The notes: generated by a model not told the origin, from the sequence alone. A DNA stretch of 60,000 nt from Polytrichum commune (GCA_950295325.1 OX485805.1:10852501-10912500); one strand, 5' to 3'. Positions 1-12,077 are shown, counted from the first letter of the stretch. Made by a program: numbers and translations.

Positions 1-348
1 GTTGGACAAAATTCTATAAAACTTCATCTTCTATGCTCAATTGGACTCCAAAAAATTGTGTACAACACATTTGAAAAGCCTCACTTAGAGTCTTGCTACT
101 TCTTAACCCATATTCTTTGTGGACTAATGTAAGTGAGCTTGATTACAAAAGGAGCACCTTCTCTCCTTTAGAATTCATATATGCTTCCAGTGTAAGTAAA
201 ATTCTAGTGAGAAGTAAAAATTTCTTACTTTTCGGCAATTTTGAAAATTAATTAATTTTATATTCGGCAAAAAATGTCAATAATTTTCCAAAAATTTTGG
301 CGTCTATTTTTAGAATTATTTTGTGCCGAAGCTGCCCTTAACGTACGG
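1..348 (-). mobile_element. Partial TIR element, same family as 11135-12077
   Basis: The first 348 bases are the approximate reverse complement of the left third of the element at 11135-12077. The shared part includes the terminal block reading ACCGTA then about 15 bases then TTCGGCAC. The copy is cut by the window edge. Its visible end is followed by TA at 349-350, the dinucleotide that flanks the complete copy. No coding capacity is visible. It lies in inverted orientation to the complete copy about 10.8 kb away. Confidence 0.8.
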
Positions 349-350
349 TA

Positions 351-1779
351 GCTTAACTTAGGTCAACTTTCCACATGGGGTCGATCTGCATGCATGCAGC
401 TACAGGGAATTTGAACCTTTGACTTTGTATGGGCACAAGAAATGACACTTAATTAATTAAGTGTGAAAATTAAAGAGTAGGGAATTAATAAACACCGTTT
501 GCATAGACATGGCATCATTATTTAGATGCAGTGAGACATGTTTAGGTTCAACTTAATTAATGTCTACTGTAACGCTTAGTCACGGGGCCCAAAGGGAACA
601 ATGTCTAACATAAATCTCGGTGAGTTAAGTCATCTGCAAGTAACGATCGGTGCAGGGTTCGGGAGATTTTTGAGCTCAACCAGAGAAAATCCGTCCCTTC
701 ATAATTTCTACCGGTTTTTTTTAGGATTTGATTGGTTGCAAACTTGTTGTCATTAATTTGGAGCGGCCAATATCCTATATTTTCTTTCAAGTGCCAGTTA
801 ATTTCCTCTTCATTGTAATGACAACCGGCCAAAAACTCGGGCATTGATAAGTAAGTTGGTTTTCCAATTATATCTACAAACAACATACACCATTCAACAA
901 CAATGTCCAAAGAACATATCAGCATACAACAATAATATGTAATGATATCAGCATCCAACAAGAATGAACAACAATTAATCCGTAGCAGGAGTTGAACCTA
1001 CAATAAGCCATCAACCAGTTGATGGCCATGGATAAACTCTTCTATCACACCTAGGTCTTAAAACCTCATATTAGATTTGAGGCCACAACATGATAAAGGA
1101 GTAACCTAACATACCATACTATATACAAAAATGAAATTCACCAAGTGTTAGAGTCAAAATCAACAATATCATCTTCACCTTCAAGAGGAAAACGCCCTGA
1201 AAGGTATCTTTGTGGATGTGAAAACAACCATCTAAACTTTGTAGAGTTCCTTCATAAAGCTATGGCTTCCATTAGTACATTATCAAAATCACCACAAAGA
1301 TCTTCCATAGACACACTCATAATACATTATAAACGCTAGCCGTCAAAAATGAAATGCAATAATGAAGTAAAAGCATCGTTAAGTTTCATGTGACCTACAC
1401 GGTTGAGAACCTCCCTCATTCAATATCCGCCCATACCCTCGGGAGACCCAACTCATTTCCGCCATTTTATGAGCCTGAGGGGTTGAATTTCCTACATTAT
1501 CTCATATTGGTCGGTTGATTTCCTATACTCTTCATATTTAACTCGGTTATACGGCTGAAATCTCCCAAAAAAAATCAGTAATTTTGCAATTTCACTCGGC
1601 TAACTTACAACTAGCTGGTTGGATCTCCCCGATCATTGGATCGGTGGTTGTTGTGCTAAGTTTGATAGATTAATTGTTGGTGTGCGATGGAAGCAATGTT
1701 AATCGAGATATGGGAAAAGTTGCATAGTGTATTTATAAGGTAATGAAGTTGATTTTAAAGTCTAGGAAGTTAAAGGCTA
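351..1779. other. Intergenic, no supported gene
   Basis: AT-rich sequence with no gene I can support. An open frame of 118 codons lies at 605-961 on the - strand, but I recognise no domain, and splice or homology support cannot be judged by eye. A short stretch at 975-1040 (- strand) has a tRNA-like T-arm but no matching acceptor stem, so it is not called as a tRNA. Confidence 0.5.
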
Positions 1780-1936
1780 GTGACATAGCATTATTTAATT
1801 AGATCCATAACAGTGTTATGTGGGATTGACAGTATTTTATGGAATATTCCTCACATTCGAATTGAATGTGGGGAATATTTTGTGGAATATTGTTAGTCCC
1901 ACACAATACTGTTATGAATCTGAATAATGTTATGGA
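1780..1936. mobile_element. Foldback MITE (near-perfect palindrome)
   Basis: The two halves of 1802-1920 are reverse complements with a few mismatches, centred near 1861 (around ATTCGAAT). Each arm is about 57 bases with almost no loop. A looser inverted match continues outward to about 1780 and 1936. There is no coding capacity. The shape fits a foldback-type MITE; the superfamily is unclear because no convincing target duplication is seen. Confidence 0.65.
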
Positions 1937-2101
1937 GATTGAGGGGTTGATCACACCAGCCACTTCCGGCACCATCCATCGGCATCTTCGGTTGTACTAG
2001 TGTGAAAAGTGGTGGGCTAGCAATTATTTCTTAACATAATCGCCAACAATTTCATTGCTAAAACCGGAAGGAAACATTGGACATTGAGGCATGAGAGTAC
2101 A

Positions 2102-2296
2102 TCATAATGGTTTCAAGCCGGCTAATTCCCTAGAGTGGCGAAATGCAGCAACTTCCGTAAGATAGAGGCTAATGTCAACTTGATGGTCCAATGGAAAGAG
2201 GTACTTGAGGCTCTCTAATACTATATTCTTGAATAGTAATGGATACTTATATCTAATGGGGTTATATTGGGGACATCCATAATTTTGCTTTCCCAC
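2102..2296 (-). pseudogene. 3' fragment of a second non-LTR retrotransposon family
   Basis: On the - strand an open frame resembles the C-terminal tail of plant LINE reverse-transcriptase proteins. It has the pattern YN-x-IR, then LF-x-N-x-VLESL, then LDHQVDISLYLTE, then RHSRELA. The same pattern recurs at 29166-29402 and, for the upstream part, at 13537-13809. It is a short orphan fragment with no RT domain beside it. The family is distinct from LINE-A because base composition and C-terminal motifs differ. Confidence 0.5.
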
Positions 2297-2790
2297 AACA
2301 CCAACACCTCACATATACCCATCTTCCTCCATAACCCCCCCCCCTCCCACACTCCATAGCAAACATCCATCCACTACGCTTCCCACCCTCTCACTCATGC
2401 TACACTGGCAGCTCCTTTACACCCCATAATGGCAAAGGAAATGGCAACACCACAGGTTTTAAGGAATTTAATTGACCAATACAAACCAACATCACCGCTC
2501 GACTGCCTGAATACCCAAATATCCTACACGCTAGAATATTAGCAATATTACTTGTTGCACATCACACTTAAAACCTGACCACGGATACCTTCATATTTAC
2601 AGATCGTCTAAATAACACATACCCACTCCTAAACCATATTAAAATCCCTGGTCTCAATACAATCATCCCGACAAACTTCTCATCACCCACATGGTACACG
2701 CAATCAAAACCTCTCCCCACAACATCACCATCCGGAAAGTTAGTGTTACTTAAATATCTTTGGAAACGTCACCAATTGGGCGGGGTTCAT
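2297..2790 (+). other. A/C-rich degenerate retroelement-like sequence
   Basis: The + strand becomes rich in A and C with a run of ten or more C at about 2335. No open frame of useful length is present. Composition is like LINE-A, so this may be a decayed piece of the same family, but no domain is secure. Confidence 0.35.
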
Positions 2791-2794
2791 CAAG

Positions 2795-3560
2795 TTACAC
2801 CTCCAACACATATAACGTGATGGCCTTGCACTTCTCCAAGGTAGCCGAGTGTTCGTCATCGAGATAGAAGACGGAGAGATAATTATCGGAAAGGTAGAGA
2901 AAAGTTACGAGCTTGCCACCAAGGCCCATAACCTCCGGAAAACAACATGAGTTTATGGTACTCACCAAGCCAACACCGGCTACACAAATCAACATTCATA
3001 CTCGGGAGACGTGTAGATTTCATACCACACCGAGAAAGTATTGTTGGCACGAACCCCAACAAAATGACAATCCGCCTTGCTCACGCATCCGTAAGAGAAG
3101 TCATAGCGGACAAAATCTAAGCAATGAAGAACGCCCCCAACCCCAACCCGCTCATCACCGAAAGGTACCTCACCAAGACCATGAAGGATTTCGAAGACAA
3201 GCTTGACGGAAAATTCGGCACCCTCACCACAACAATCAACAATCACATGGATTGGAAACTCGAAACAACCACGGCAACAATCGTCCACCACACAACTCAC
3301 CTCCAAGCGCTCCTTGGGACGATCGCTCACGAGTTCCAACAATCTAACCTTCGCATGCAAGGGATAGTCAACGAACTATCCGCCGCCCCCCCGGAGATCC
3401 TACAAAGAACCATTCCACCCCCAATACCACAAGGACTCCACACTACCGCTCCACCGCTCCTAATCTAAGCTCCCCCGGGCTTTCATGGAAATCCACCAAT
3501 GCACCACCAAGGACCTCCCGCATTCAATGGATAGTCAACACATAGACCACCTTCAATGGC
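2795..3560 (+). pseudogene. Degenerate ORF with coiled-coil-like segment, possible ORF1/gag remnant
   Basis: An open frame at 3124-3468 encodes about 114 residues with regularly spaced hydrophobic residues (LTKTMKDFEDKLDGKFGTL and onward). This looks like a coiled coil and is followed by a Pro-rich tail. Another frame upstream (about 2840-2950) is broken by stops. Base composition here is more balanced than in LINE-A just downstream. It may therefore be a separate element fragment (gag-like or LINE ORF1-like) rather than the true 5' part of LINE-A. I do not recognise a family. Confidence 0.35.
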
Positions 3561-3825
3561 TCTTATATGTTGTATGTTATATTTTCTATTATTTCTATAA
3601 TAAAGAGTTCAAACTCACACTTTGGTTATCCTATATGCCCCTCAAATGCACTCATACTATCTACCAACAATTAAGCCTCCATAACCCCATAAAATAACAA
3701 CTCCACAACACACCACCAAACCAACACCTAAAATCATACTATCACCTAAGTAAACTTAAAACACTTAGCCTCACACTCATAACATTGCTAAGCTACCTCC
3801 CCATCATCAATCAAGCAAACCCTCC

Positions 3826-4557
3826 GTGTCATACCACATATGGCCCCCACAACCAAGCCCACAACATAACCCCCAACCCTCACGATACAACACACAATGT
3901 ATACACATAATACGATCACCAATATACCCCCCACACATACTCTACTCCTACATATACCCATGCTACTCCACCACACAATCACCCAAACTACCCCCACATA
4001 CACTCCAAACGAAAACATACACCCTAAAACCCCACACAAAAAATAAACAAATGCCCTATAAACACCCTAAACAACAACAACCACCCCCCAACAAATACCC
4101 CACCCACAACATGCCAACCGTTGCACTCACCCACAATCTCAACCACATCCCCAATCGTACCCATAAAACACACAAAACAACAATAACAAACACACACATT
4201 ACATACCAACTTAACCATAGAACAAGTACCACATACACATACACCAAATCTAATCACACACATAATACATATGACACCCAACACAACACCCAAAACAACC
4301 TAACCCCCTCAAGCATTCATGTCAACACAATAATCCACATAGGCAACATCTATTACATAACACACACACACCACAAAACCCCAAAAGTTAAAACCATACA
4401 ATACTACGCTTGGAATAATTCCGCACTCATTCTCTTAAACAGAGACATTGAACTCAACCCAGGGCCACTATCAAGCATTCTCAAAAACCTCCCCCAAGAA
4501 TACACACGAAGACAAAACCAATACTTCATACCAAACACACCAACACTCAAACCTTAA
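3826..4557 (+). pseudogene. LINE-A N-terminal frame with 2A-like motif DIELNPGP
   Basis: An uninterrupted frame of 243 codons, very rich in His, Thr, Asn, Pro and Tyr. Codons at 4444-4467 read DIELNPGP, an exact match to the D-x-E-x-NPGP core of 2A ribosome-skipping peptides. It is preceded by the short hydrophobic run ALILLN. The residue just before the Asp is Arg where Gly is usual. The frame continues about 30 residues past the motif before a stop. Known 2A-like peptides in some non-LTR elements separate an N-terminal product from the endonuclease-RT protein, and the position here is the same. The frame opens with GTG, so the real start is unknown. Confidence 0.6.
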
Positions 4558-5079
4558 TACGCACACCTAGAGAAAATATTTGAACCCCACCTAACCCAAA
4601 CTACCCCTAGCCCCCAAAACCAAGACCTAACACACCTACAAAAACACAGCTCACTACTCTCAAAATATCCCACACACCACCAACAATATGCGTTAATAAT
4701 AGCCTACAGCCCCATACCATAGATATGAAATCAACAAATGGCCAATAAACTAGACCCAAGGTACTTAACCATCCTACGAAGACTTCACAAGCTACCAGTG
4801 AACATACACCCAAACACAATATGCAGAAATAATAACCCTCACTATACCACAACAACAACTACCATAACGCAAGCATACTCCACCATCAACGATAAAATTG
4901 CCAAGGGAATACCCATAACCCCAGAAAACCTAAAAAAACGAACTACCCCACCTCCCACAAAAAATAATACGAGAATTAACCAAATGCACCCAAAAAAATA
5001 AGAGGATACCACCACACCACCCATACAACAAAAAGCTATGACACACCAATTAACATCACAAGACCAGACAACCCCCACA
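4558..5079 (+). pseudogene. LINE-A linker region before endonuclease
   Basis: Translatable pieces in shifting frames join the 2A-bearing frame to the endonuclease. One open frame at 4738-5001 carries LDPRYLTILRRLHKLPVN and then a Thr-rich stretch. No catalytic domain is recognised. The G-poor composition continues without a break, so I treat it as part of LINE-A. Confidence 0.5.
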
Positions 5080-5860
5080 CTCAAAGTCTAAAAATAATCA
5101 CTTGGAATACTGGGTGCATTAACTCTAACCTACATGGTATTCAAGAGCTTGCACGAAAGTTACACACAAATCCACACATTATACTCATCCAATAAACCAA
5201 AATTTCAAAAACAAAATCCACATCATACATAGACCGCCAACTACAAAACTACAAAATCATATACAACAACTCCAATAACACAATACAAAAACACAACAGA
5301 TACTCCGGCCTTACACGGGCAAGAGGAGGCATACTAGCCATGATACTCAAATCAATATATACAAACAAAAACATCACTAAAGTACCAACCCCTAGCTCAA
5401 TATCACCATACCTACAAGCCATAATAATCAATAACAAACCCCTAACACCATTACTCATCCTAAACATGTACATGCCAACGCACCTAGAAGACACACATCT
5501 CATACTAGAAATCCAAAATCAAATCCATACCTTCAACACACAACATCCTAATCTAACCATATTGGCAGGAGTTTAAACCGAGACATATTACTCAAAGGGA
5601 GAACAACCAACGGCACATCAATCCCACCTAACACAAACGACCAAGAATGGGCCCGCTTCGCACAAAACAACGGCCTCAGGGTGATTAAAAACCCAATGAT
5701 TTTCACAAGACAAGGGGGCCATAATTACACATTAACAACCCATATAGATCGCTTCTACTCCAACGCTCCCAATGCCCCTAACCTTCAAAACCACACGCTA
5801 ACTAACCTCAACTAAAACTCAGATCATTACCCGGTCGAACTACAATTAGCCCCCAACACC
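5080..5860 (+). pseudogene. LINE-A APE-type endonuclease domain, inactivated
   Basis: The frame begins with ITWNTGCINSNLHGIQELA, the usual N-terminal Asn-containing motif of apurinic-like endonucleases of LINEs, and continues to ILIQ. There the codon expected to encode the catalytic Glu (Q-E-T motif) is TAA at 5193-5195. A GG-x-LA motif (5330s) and a hydrophobic strand ending ILAG follow. The GDFN motif is destroyed by a frameshift near 5570. The terminal SDHYPVELQL motif is intact at 5819-5848. Order and spacing fit an EEP/APE fold; the copy cannot be active. Confidence 0.75.
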
Positions 5861-6499
5861 ATAGTCATCAAAGAAATATTAACCCCAATAAACAATCCGC
5901 GAATCATATACCCTATACCCCCTAACAACCTCCAAAATCTACAAACAACCTTCCTTGATAAACAAAACCTAGCAATAGAATGCCTCACATAAATACTCCA
6001 ACAAGAACATCTCACTCATACACAATGGGAAGACGTATAAAATAAATTACAAGAAATCACTAACTCCCTCAGCAAATGCATAGAACAAACTTGCATGTCA
6101 AAACTCACACCACCATTACCCAATAGAATCAAAACCCAAGCATGATTTTTTCCTAGGACATGACAAAAAAAATAGAAACACCAATTGAAAATATATCATA
6201 ATACATGTAAAGCCATAAGAGTTGCATGTCACCACCCCATATGCATCTTCATAACAACATAGGAGCTCTACAACTAATCCAAACCCCCAATATCCCACCT
6301 CTACCTATTAACCCCACAAAACTACGTGCATGGATAGAAGAACTAGCCAATATCAGAAAAAACGCCAAGAACAAAACCCACAAAATCATTACCAAATAAA
6401 CTGCGCTAAACTGCAAATCAGCCATTACCAAATATAGAACCTTACTAAATATCAAACCTAAGGCAATCCACAAAAAGATATTCCACCCAACAACCATCA

Positions 6500-7800
6500 G
6501 TTTGCTTGACGGCTTACAGAACCCACAGGGCCATATCATCACCAAACCCAATGACATAGCCAGAGAAATATACCATACCCAAAAAATATCATTCCAAAAA
6601 CAAGCACCTTTATGCGACGACGTCACGGATCATCCTAATACATATTTGTATGCAGTACGTAAATACCCTTGGCACACACACCAAGGTATTATCCTAGAAA
6701 AAAAAGGCCCACCAACCGCACAAATATGCAACCAATTCACTAGATACCTACATTAAATGACTAACCACAGGTAAAGCCCCAGGGCCCGACAATATCCCAA
6801 ACAACATAATCAAAGCACTACCAACACAATGATAAAATCTCCTCTTCCTCATCTTTAAACATTGCTACAAACAAAGGACAATCCCACACTACTAGAAACA
6901 TAGTAAAACCATTCTACTACACAAGAAATATGACCTAATCCACTTGACCAACTACAAACCAATTGCACTAGCCAACACAATATATAAATTCTACACTAGC
7001 ATTCTAACAACACTCCTCACAAGCTACGGGGAACAACATAGACTACTACACTTTAGCCAAGAAGGATTTCGTTCACAACGCAACACACGAAGACAAATCC
7101 AAACAATCATAGCAACTTTGGAAGATGCAAGACTCACCACAAAAGACATATACCTAACATATATTGACTTTAGGAATGCCTTCGATTTTATAGACCACGC
7201 AAGACTCCTAGCCATCATGGAGGACCTTGGCTACCCCCTAGACACGGTAGAAATTGTTGGAACATATAAAAAAACTCTACCACATCCTTCACAGGTAGTC
7301 ATTTCGGAACAACTTTTCCAATAAAAATAAGCCGAGGAATAAAAAATGAGATACCCTCAGCCCGTACCTATTTATCATTTTTCTAGAGCCTCTCCTAAGA
7401 TGGCTCGAGAAAGATGACATGGGGTATCACTTTAATACATCCCCCTCCACATGTACCACAACAACATATGTAAACGACCTAGCAATTATCACGGACAATA
7501 TACAATACATTCAACCACAAATAACCAAATTCCATAAATACGCAGAATGGTCACACATGGATCTTAACATCTCAAAATGTGTCATCACGGGCTGTCCCAA
7601 CAAATCTAAACTTAAACCACCTACCTTCAAGGCGTATATCCAATCACAAAACATCATATGTAATTCCCAAAACTTTCCTACCCTCATCCAAAACAAATCA
7701 TATATATACCTAGAAATACACCTGACCCCATTACTCAAATGGAACCTACAAAAAGAAATCACACTCAAGAAAGTCAAATAATAAAATCAACTATTGGCCA
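6500..7800 (+). pseudogene. LINE-A reverse transcriptase domain, inactivated
   Basis: Recognisable RT blocks in order are: YKPIALANTIYKFY (6950s), the QEGFRSQRNTRRQIQT block (7059-), YLTYIDFRNAFDFIDHARL (7149-), and TTYVNDLAIITDN (7461-). The last is the catalytic Y-x-DD box, in which codon 7473-7475 is AAC (Asn) in place of the first Asp. The stretch between 7321 and 7418 has several stops. The family uses IDF-x-NAF and YxDD as palm-domain metal ligands, so this copy lacks one of the two adjacent aspartates. A thumb-like region continues to about 7780. Confidence 0.85.
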
Positions 7801-9769
7801 ACTCACCGGCTAGCCTCACACAAAAAATTAAAATTCTAAACACAGTTATCAAACCCCGAATCGCATATACCTACTACACCGTCCCATTCTCCAAACCAGA
7901 CATTTAAAAACTAGATAAAATCATCAATATACTAACCAAAGAAATTTGCAACATCCCCAAAAGCACAACCAATATTCTTACCCACCTCCCCCATGCAAAT
8001 TTTGGCATAAATACAACCTCACTCCTACCAAAATACATACGATGCATTGGACAATAATTAATACAAGCCCTCAATGACCCAGGACAATTAGGCACCATCT
8101 ACCAAGGACTAGCCAAACACATATCGGCCAAATATGGAGGTTTCCTCGACCTCCCAAACTCAAACAACAAGCGTGCATACGGTCACCCATAGCTAGAACA
8201 CTCTTTATCCTTGAAAGAGAATATGAAATACACGTCACCACTGCAAACCGTGCATTCCCCATTAAAACAACCCCGCTAGAACAAAATTGGAAAACCAACC
8301 CAAATTATGACAATCTCACAGAGAACTCCAAAATCAAGACCCAAAAATACCTATACAAATTATACATGTACGGCATCACCACACTAACACAAATCCAGAA
8401 CCCCGATATTAAAGCCATATTAACACCAAAAGAATTTCAAACCACACATAAACATATACCTAAAACTATCAAAGAAGCCCTCCAACAAGCCTCAACACTA
8501 TTCCCTACCCCACCACCACCCACAACACACACAAATCACCTCCGCCCGGCACAACAAACACCGCCACAAGATGCATACACACTAAATACTCCCCCCCCCC
8601 CCTTCTCCCACAACCACCATTAGAACAAACAATCCAAACCATAATAAACAAAAAAACCAACACCAAAAAGACAAATGGGGTGCACAAGCCATAAAAAAGA
8701 TGTACCTATGTCAATGGCAACTGCCGCAAGGGACCACACAACAATGGCGCACAGAAGAAGAATTACTACACCCAGATAATATACTACTAGAACATAATAT
8801 ACTCTGCATAACACAATACCACAAAAATCAAATGAAACAAAAAATCATCCAAAAATATACTAGTTGCCTCAACCACATCCAATCAAAGGTTAACAAATTT
8901 ATACACCCCTCCCCCCCTAAAAATTACCAACCTCAAACTATCGACACAAGAGTGCAACCCAGATAAAGACATCCAAGTAAACCAACCAACCATCCAAATA
9001 CAAGACTCAGAAGCTAACATGAACGACCAAAAAAGAAACTACATGGCCACCATTACTACCGAACAACTACAATGGCTATGGAATCAATTCTCCCACAACA
9101 ACCTCACACAATTAACAAACTCCCTACAACCCCCACCCCAAAACTTTGAAACAAAAATACTTTGGCTCATACAAAGATACATAACCATACTCTCTAAGAG
9201 AAAGCCAAAAAACATACAACCCAATAATCTACACCACACTACACCCGGCAATTACTAAAATACTAATAAATTCCTTTAAAGTTACGCACTCGTACTATTC
9301 ATCCCCGCTCACTTGCCCCACACAACTCACGCAATATTGCTCACCCCACAACCGGGACAAAATATTTGGCTCCATGGGGCATGCACAATCCTCCATATGG
9401 AAAGGCATTGGCCTAGCTCACCCCACAGATCACAATACGATTGTGGAAGCTATCCATTGGGCCAAAATGGCAACCAAAGAGGATACGACCACTACCACCA
9501 TTCTCATAATTAACCACAATGACTGGACATCACAACAAATCCCACTTACCACAAATGGCGACATACACACACTTGCAACCATCCCCCCATACACCATACA
9601 ATATAACCCCACGCCAGAATGGCCAAAATATTACCAGTATGTAGAACCATCACTCACATCAATAATTTGCATACATAATCAACCCAACCCAACAATGAAC
9701 TTACAAACCCCACGAGAACTACCACAAGTACTAAAACAAACCACTAACACACACATAGACACCTTTCCC
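7801..9769 (+). pseudogene. LINE-A connector between RT and RNase H
   Basis: Broken frames continue the G-poor composition. A segment from about 7950 (ILTHLPHANFGINTTSLLP) resembles the post-RT region common in LINE proteins. Open pieces at 8366-8623, 8700-8966, 9019-9258 and 9374-9862 are Pro/His/Thr/Asn-rich, with tryptophans in spaced positions (8713, 9070, 9380). No independent domain is assigned. A run of ten or more C lies near 8591. Confidence 0.45.
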
Positions 9770-10250
9770 ATTAACCATATACACAGACGGGTCATTTATC
9801 CCCCCCTCCAAAAACTCCGAGGGCCAAATAGAGGGCAACACCGCAAGATTTGGAATATATAGCCCCAAAAAAAATATCCAAATATTAGAAAGATTACCAG
9901 GATACCATAACATCCTTAGAGCAAAACTGAACGCTATACTCATCGCTATTAAAACCATACAAACCACCCAAATCGACACAGACATATTCACATATAGCCT
10001 CAACATCATATACTTAATCAACAACCACATACAACATCCAACCTCACAACACCACCACCCAGATAAACTCCTTATAGCAACCATAATACACCAAATTTAC
10101 TGGACCCCGCACTTAATACACATACACAAAGTAAGGGCCCATACGGGCATCATGGGAAACGACATAGCTGACACACTAGCCAATGAAGGAACGCTTAAGG
10201 AAAAACCATCCGCCACACCCCACATACACTTAGCCCATGCCACGCCCTAC
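9770..10250 (+). pseudogene. LINE-A RNase H domain, inactivated
   Basis: Frame pieces read IYTDGSF (first catalytic Asp intact at 9786-9788), later RAKLNAI, where the conserved Glu is replaced by Lys (9924-9926), then DIFTYSLNIIYLIN, where the expected Asp is Tyr (9993-9995), then HTGIMGNDIADTLANEG, where the fourth Asp is intact. The domain follows the RT as in RNase H-bearing LINE clades. Two of the four active-site residues are lost. A frameshift just before the TDG block separates it from the upstream frame. Confidence 0.8.
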
Positions 10251-10529
10251 TGGCTAGCAAGCTACCCAACTGCCACACATGATGGAGCCATTAGAAACTT
10301 ACACACATTCGTAACAAAAGCACATAACAATCGAGAAGTAAGGGCGGCCCAAAACAAATTCCCATACGTATATAAATGGCTATCCAACAACCAAATAAAC
10401 CAGAAACTCTCCAACCATTTATGGAAAAATAACAAAGTAATGAATGCCCAAATCACCCAAACCTTAAAATTCAGATATGCCCAATACATGGGTAACCACA
10501 CCAAAACAAAAAACAAAAAAAACACACTT

Positions 10530-11134
10530 TTTGGTCACTCAAATTCCAAAACCCCAACTGCACACCATGTCACCGAAACGACAGAGACACATGGCCCCAC
10601 CTACTATCCATGTGTGAACACCCATACCTAAAAGGCTTAAGAATAGCTCGCCGTAATAAAGCGGTACACCTCATCACCCAAACACTACAAGCCAACAAAC
10701 ACACCCGATTCTACACACTAGCAAATGCAGGAAATCTCAACAACATGAACCAAAAACAAACAATTCCATAATGGCTCATAAAATGTACATGCCCACAAAC
10801 AATTTGCCAATGCCAAGCCAAATTAAGACCAGATATCCTAAGTATACTAGGCGCCCCAAACCACACACCAACACCCTTACTACCATCCCACACACACACA
10901 CAATACAATTCATTGAATTCACATGCTGGCATAATAGATTTCCCGAGCAAGCCCTCATGCACAAACACACCAAATACGACCCATTAATTAACAGCATACA
11001 AAATCAAGGATGCAAAACGAACCCCCTCATCACTATCACAATTGGCGTTCGAGGAGCTATACACGAACAATCCATTAACAAGCTAACCAACCTTAAAATC
11101 CCAAAGTCCAGCATCAAAACCCTCATGAAAAATA
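10530..11134 (+). pseudogene. LINE-A zinc region and PD-(D/E)XK-like C-terminal domain, 5' part
   Basis: Downstream of RNase H a Cys/His cluster (C-x2-C, then H and C-x-H around 10553-10612) resembles the zf-RVT finger. A second cluster, C-x-C-x6-C-x-C, sits directly before LRPDILSILG (10820s). After it come FIEFT, KHTKYDPLI, and a VRGAIHE block. The order C-cluster, RPD, hydrophobic-E, K-x-x-KY, G-containing strand resembles the restriction-like endonuclease (RLE) of R2/NeSL/Dualen elements. A frameshift between the RPD block and FIEFT breaks this copy. The domain is then split by the TIR element and resumes at 12080. Confidence 0.55.
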
Positions 11135-12077
11135 CCGTAGTTTAATAGCAGGTTCGGCACAAAATAATTCTAAAATTAGATGCCCAAAATTTTGGAATAT
11201 TATTGGCATTTTTTGCCGAATATAAAATTAATTATTTTTCAAAATTGCCAAAAAATAAGAAATTTTTACTTCTCACTAGAGCTTTACTTACAGTGGAAGC
11301 ATATGTGAATTTTGAAGGAGAGGAGGTGCTCCTTTTGTAATCAAGCTCACTTACATTAGTCCACAAAGAATATGGATTAAGAAGTAGCAAGACTCTAGGT
11401 GAGGCTTTTCAAATGTGTTGTACACAAATTTTTGGAGTCCAATTGAGCATAGAAGATGAAGTTTTATAGAATTTTGTCCAACTAACAAAAGTTGAGAAAT
11501 CAATCCTTCTTCCACCTCCAACAAGTTTTGTGTCAAAATAAGTCTTTATGCAAAAGATATGGACAAAACATTGCAGCCGTGTAAAGATCAAAAAATTAAA
11601 ATGCGTTCATAACAGTTTTTCGGAGCTCATTTGTGCATAGAAGATCAACGTTTTGGGAATTTTGTTGGTCTAAGAAAAGTTTAGAAATCAAGTAATCTTT
11701 CACCTCCAACAAATTTTATGTCATTTGAAGACTCTATGCAAAAGTTATGCGTGTTATAAAAATGAAGTCTAACTCAGTGCTTCACCTCAAAGTTTACATA
11801 TCCCATATGCATTGTTGAACACAACTCCACTCTACTTGCATAAAGCACAGAGCATTCTCAACTCTTCACTCACATCTTACTTGTCATTCAATACAAGAGA
11901 GATGTATAAGATATAAGCTTAAATAGAAAATTAAATTTGAATTTAAGCCGAATTTTTAAAAATTAAAAGAGAAAATTGCCAAAAATACGAATATGCTATT
12001 TTTAGGTGCCGAACCTACTTTTTGAACTTTAATTAAATATTAGGCAGCAAGTTGCCGAACCTGCTAGTAAACTACGG
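11135..12077. mobile_element. 943-bp TIR (MITE-like) element inserted in LINE-A
   Basis: The ends are inverted repeats of about 24 bp (left CCGTAGTTTAATAGCAGGTT, right its complement with one mismatch, then TCGGCA on both sides). The element is flanked by TA on each side (11133-11134 and 12078-12079). It interrupts the LINE coding sequence: the bases before it match the left half, and the bases after it the right half, of the uninterrupted sequence in LINE-C near 43090-43125. It has no transposase-like frame, so it is non-autonomous. A TA duplication suggests, but does not prove, the Tc1/mariner group. Confidence 0.8.

Noticed and set aside
605-961. 118-codon open frame on the - strand
   Set aside because: No recognised domain, no splice context or neighbours; could be chance or an unknown repeat fragment.
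975-1040. tRNA-like T-arm on the - strand (GTAGG TTCAACT CCTGC)
   Set aside because: The acceptor and D stems do not form, and the anticodon stem is only approximate.
3788-4293. Open frames on the - strand opposite LINE-A
   Set aside because: Val/Gly/Cys-rich shadows of the G-poor sense strand.
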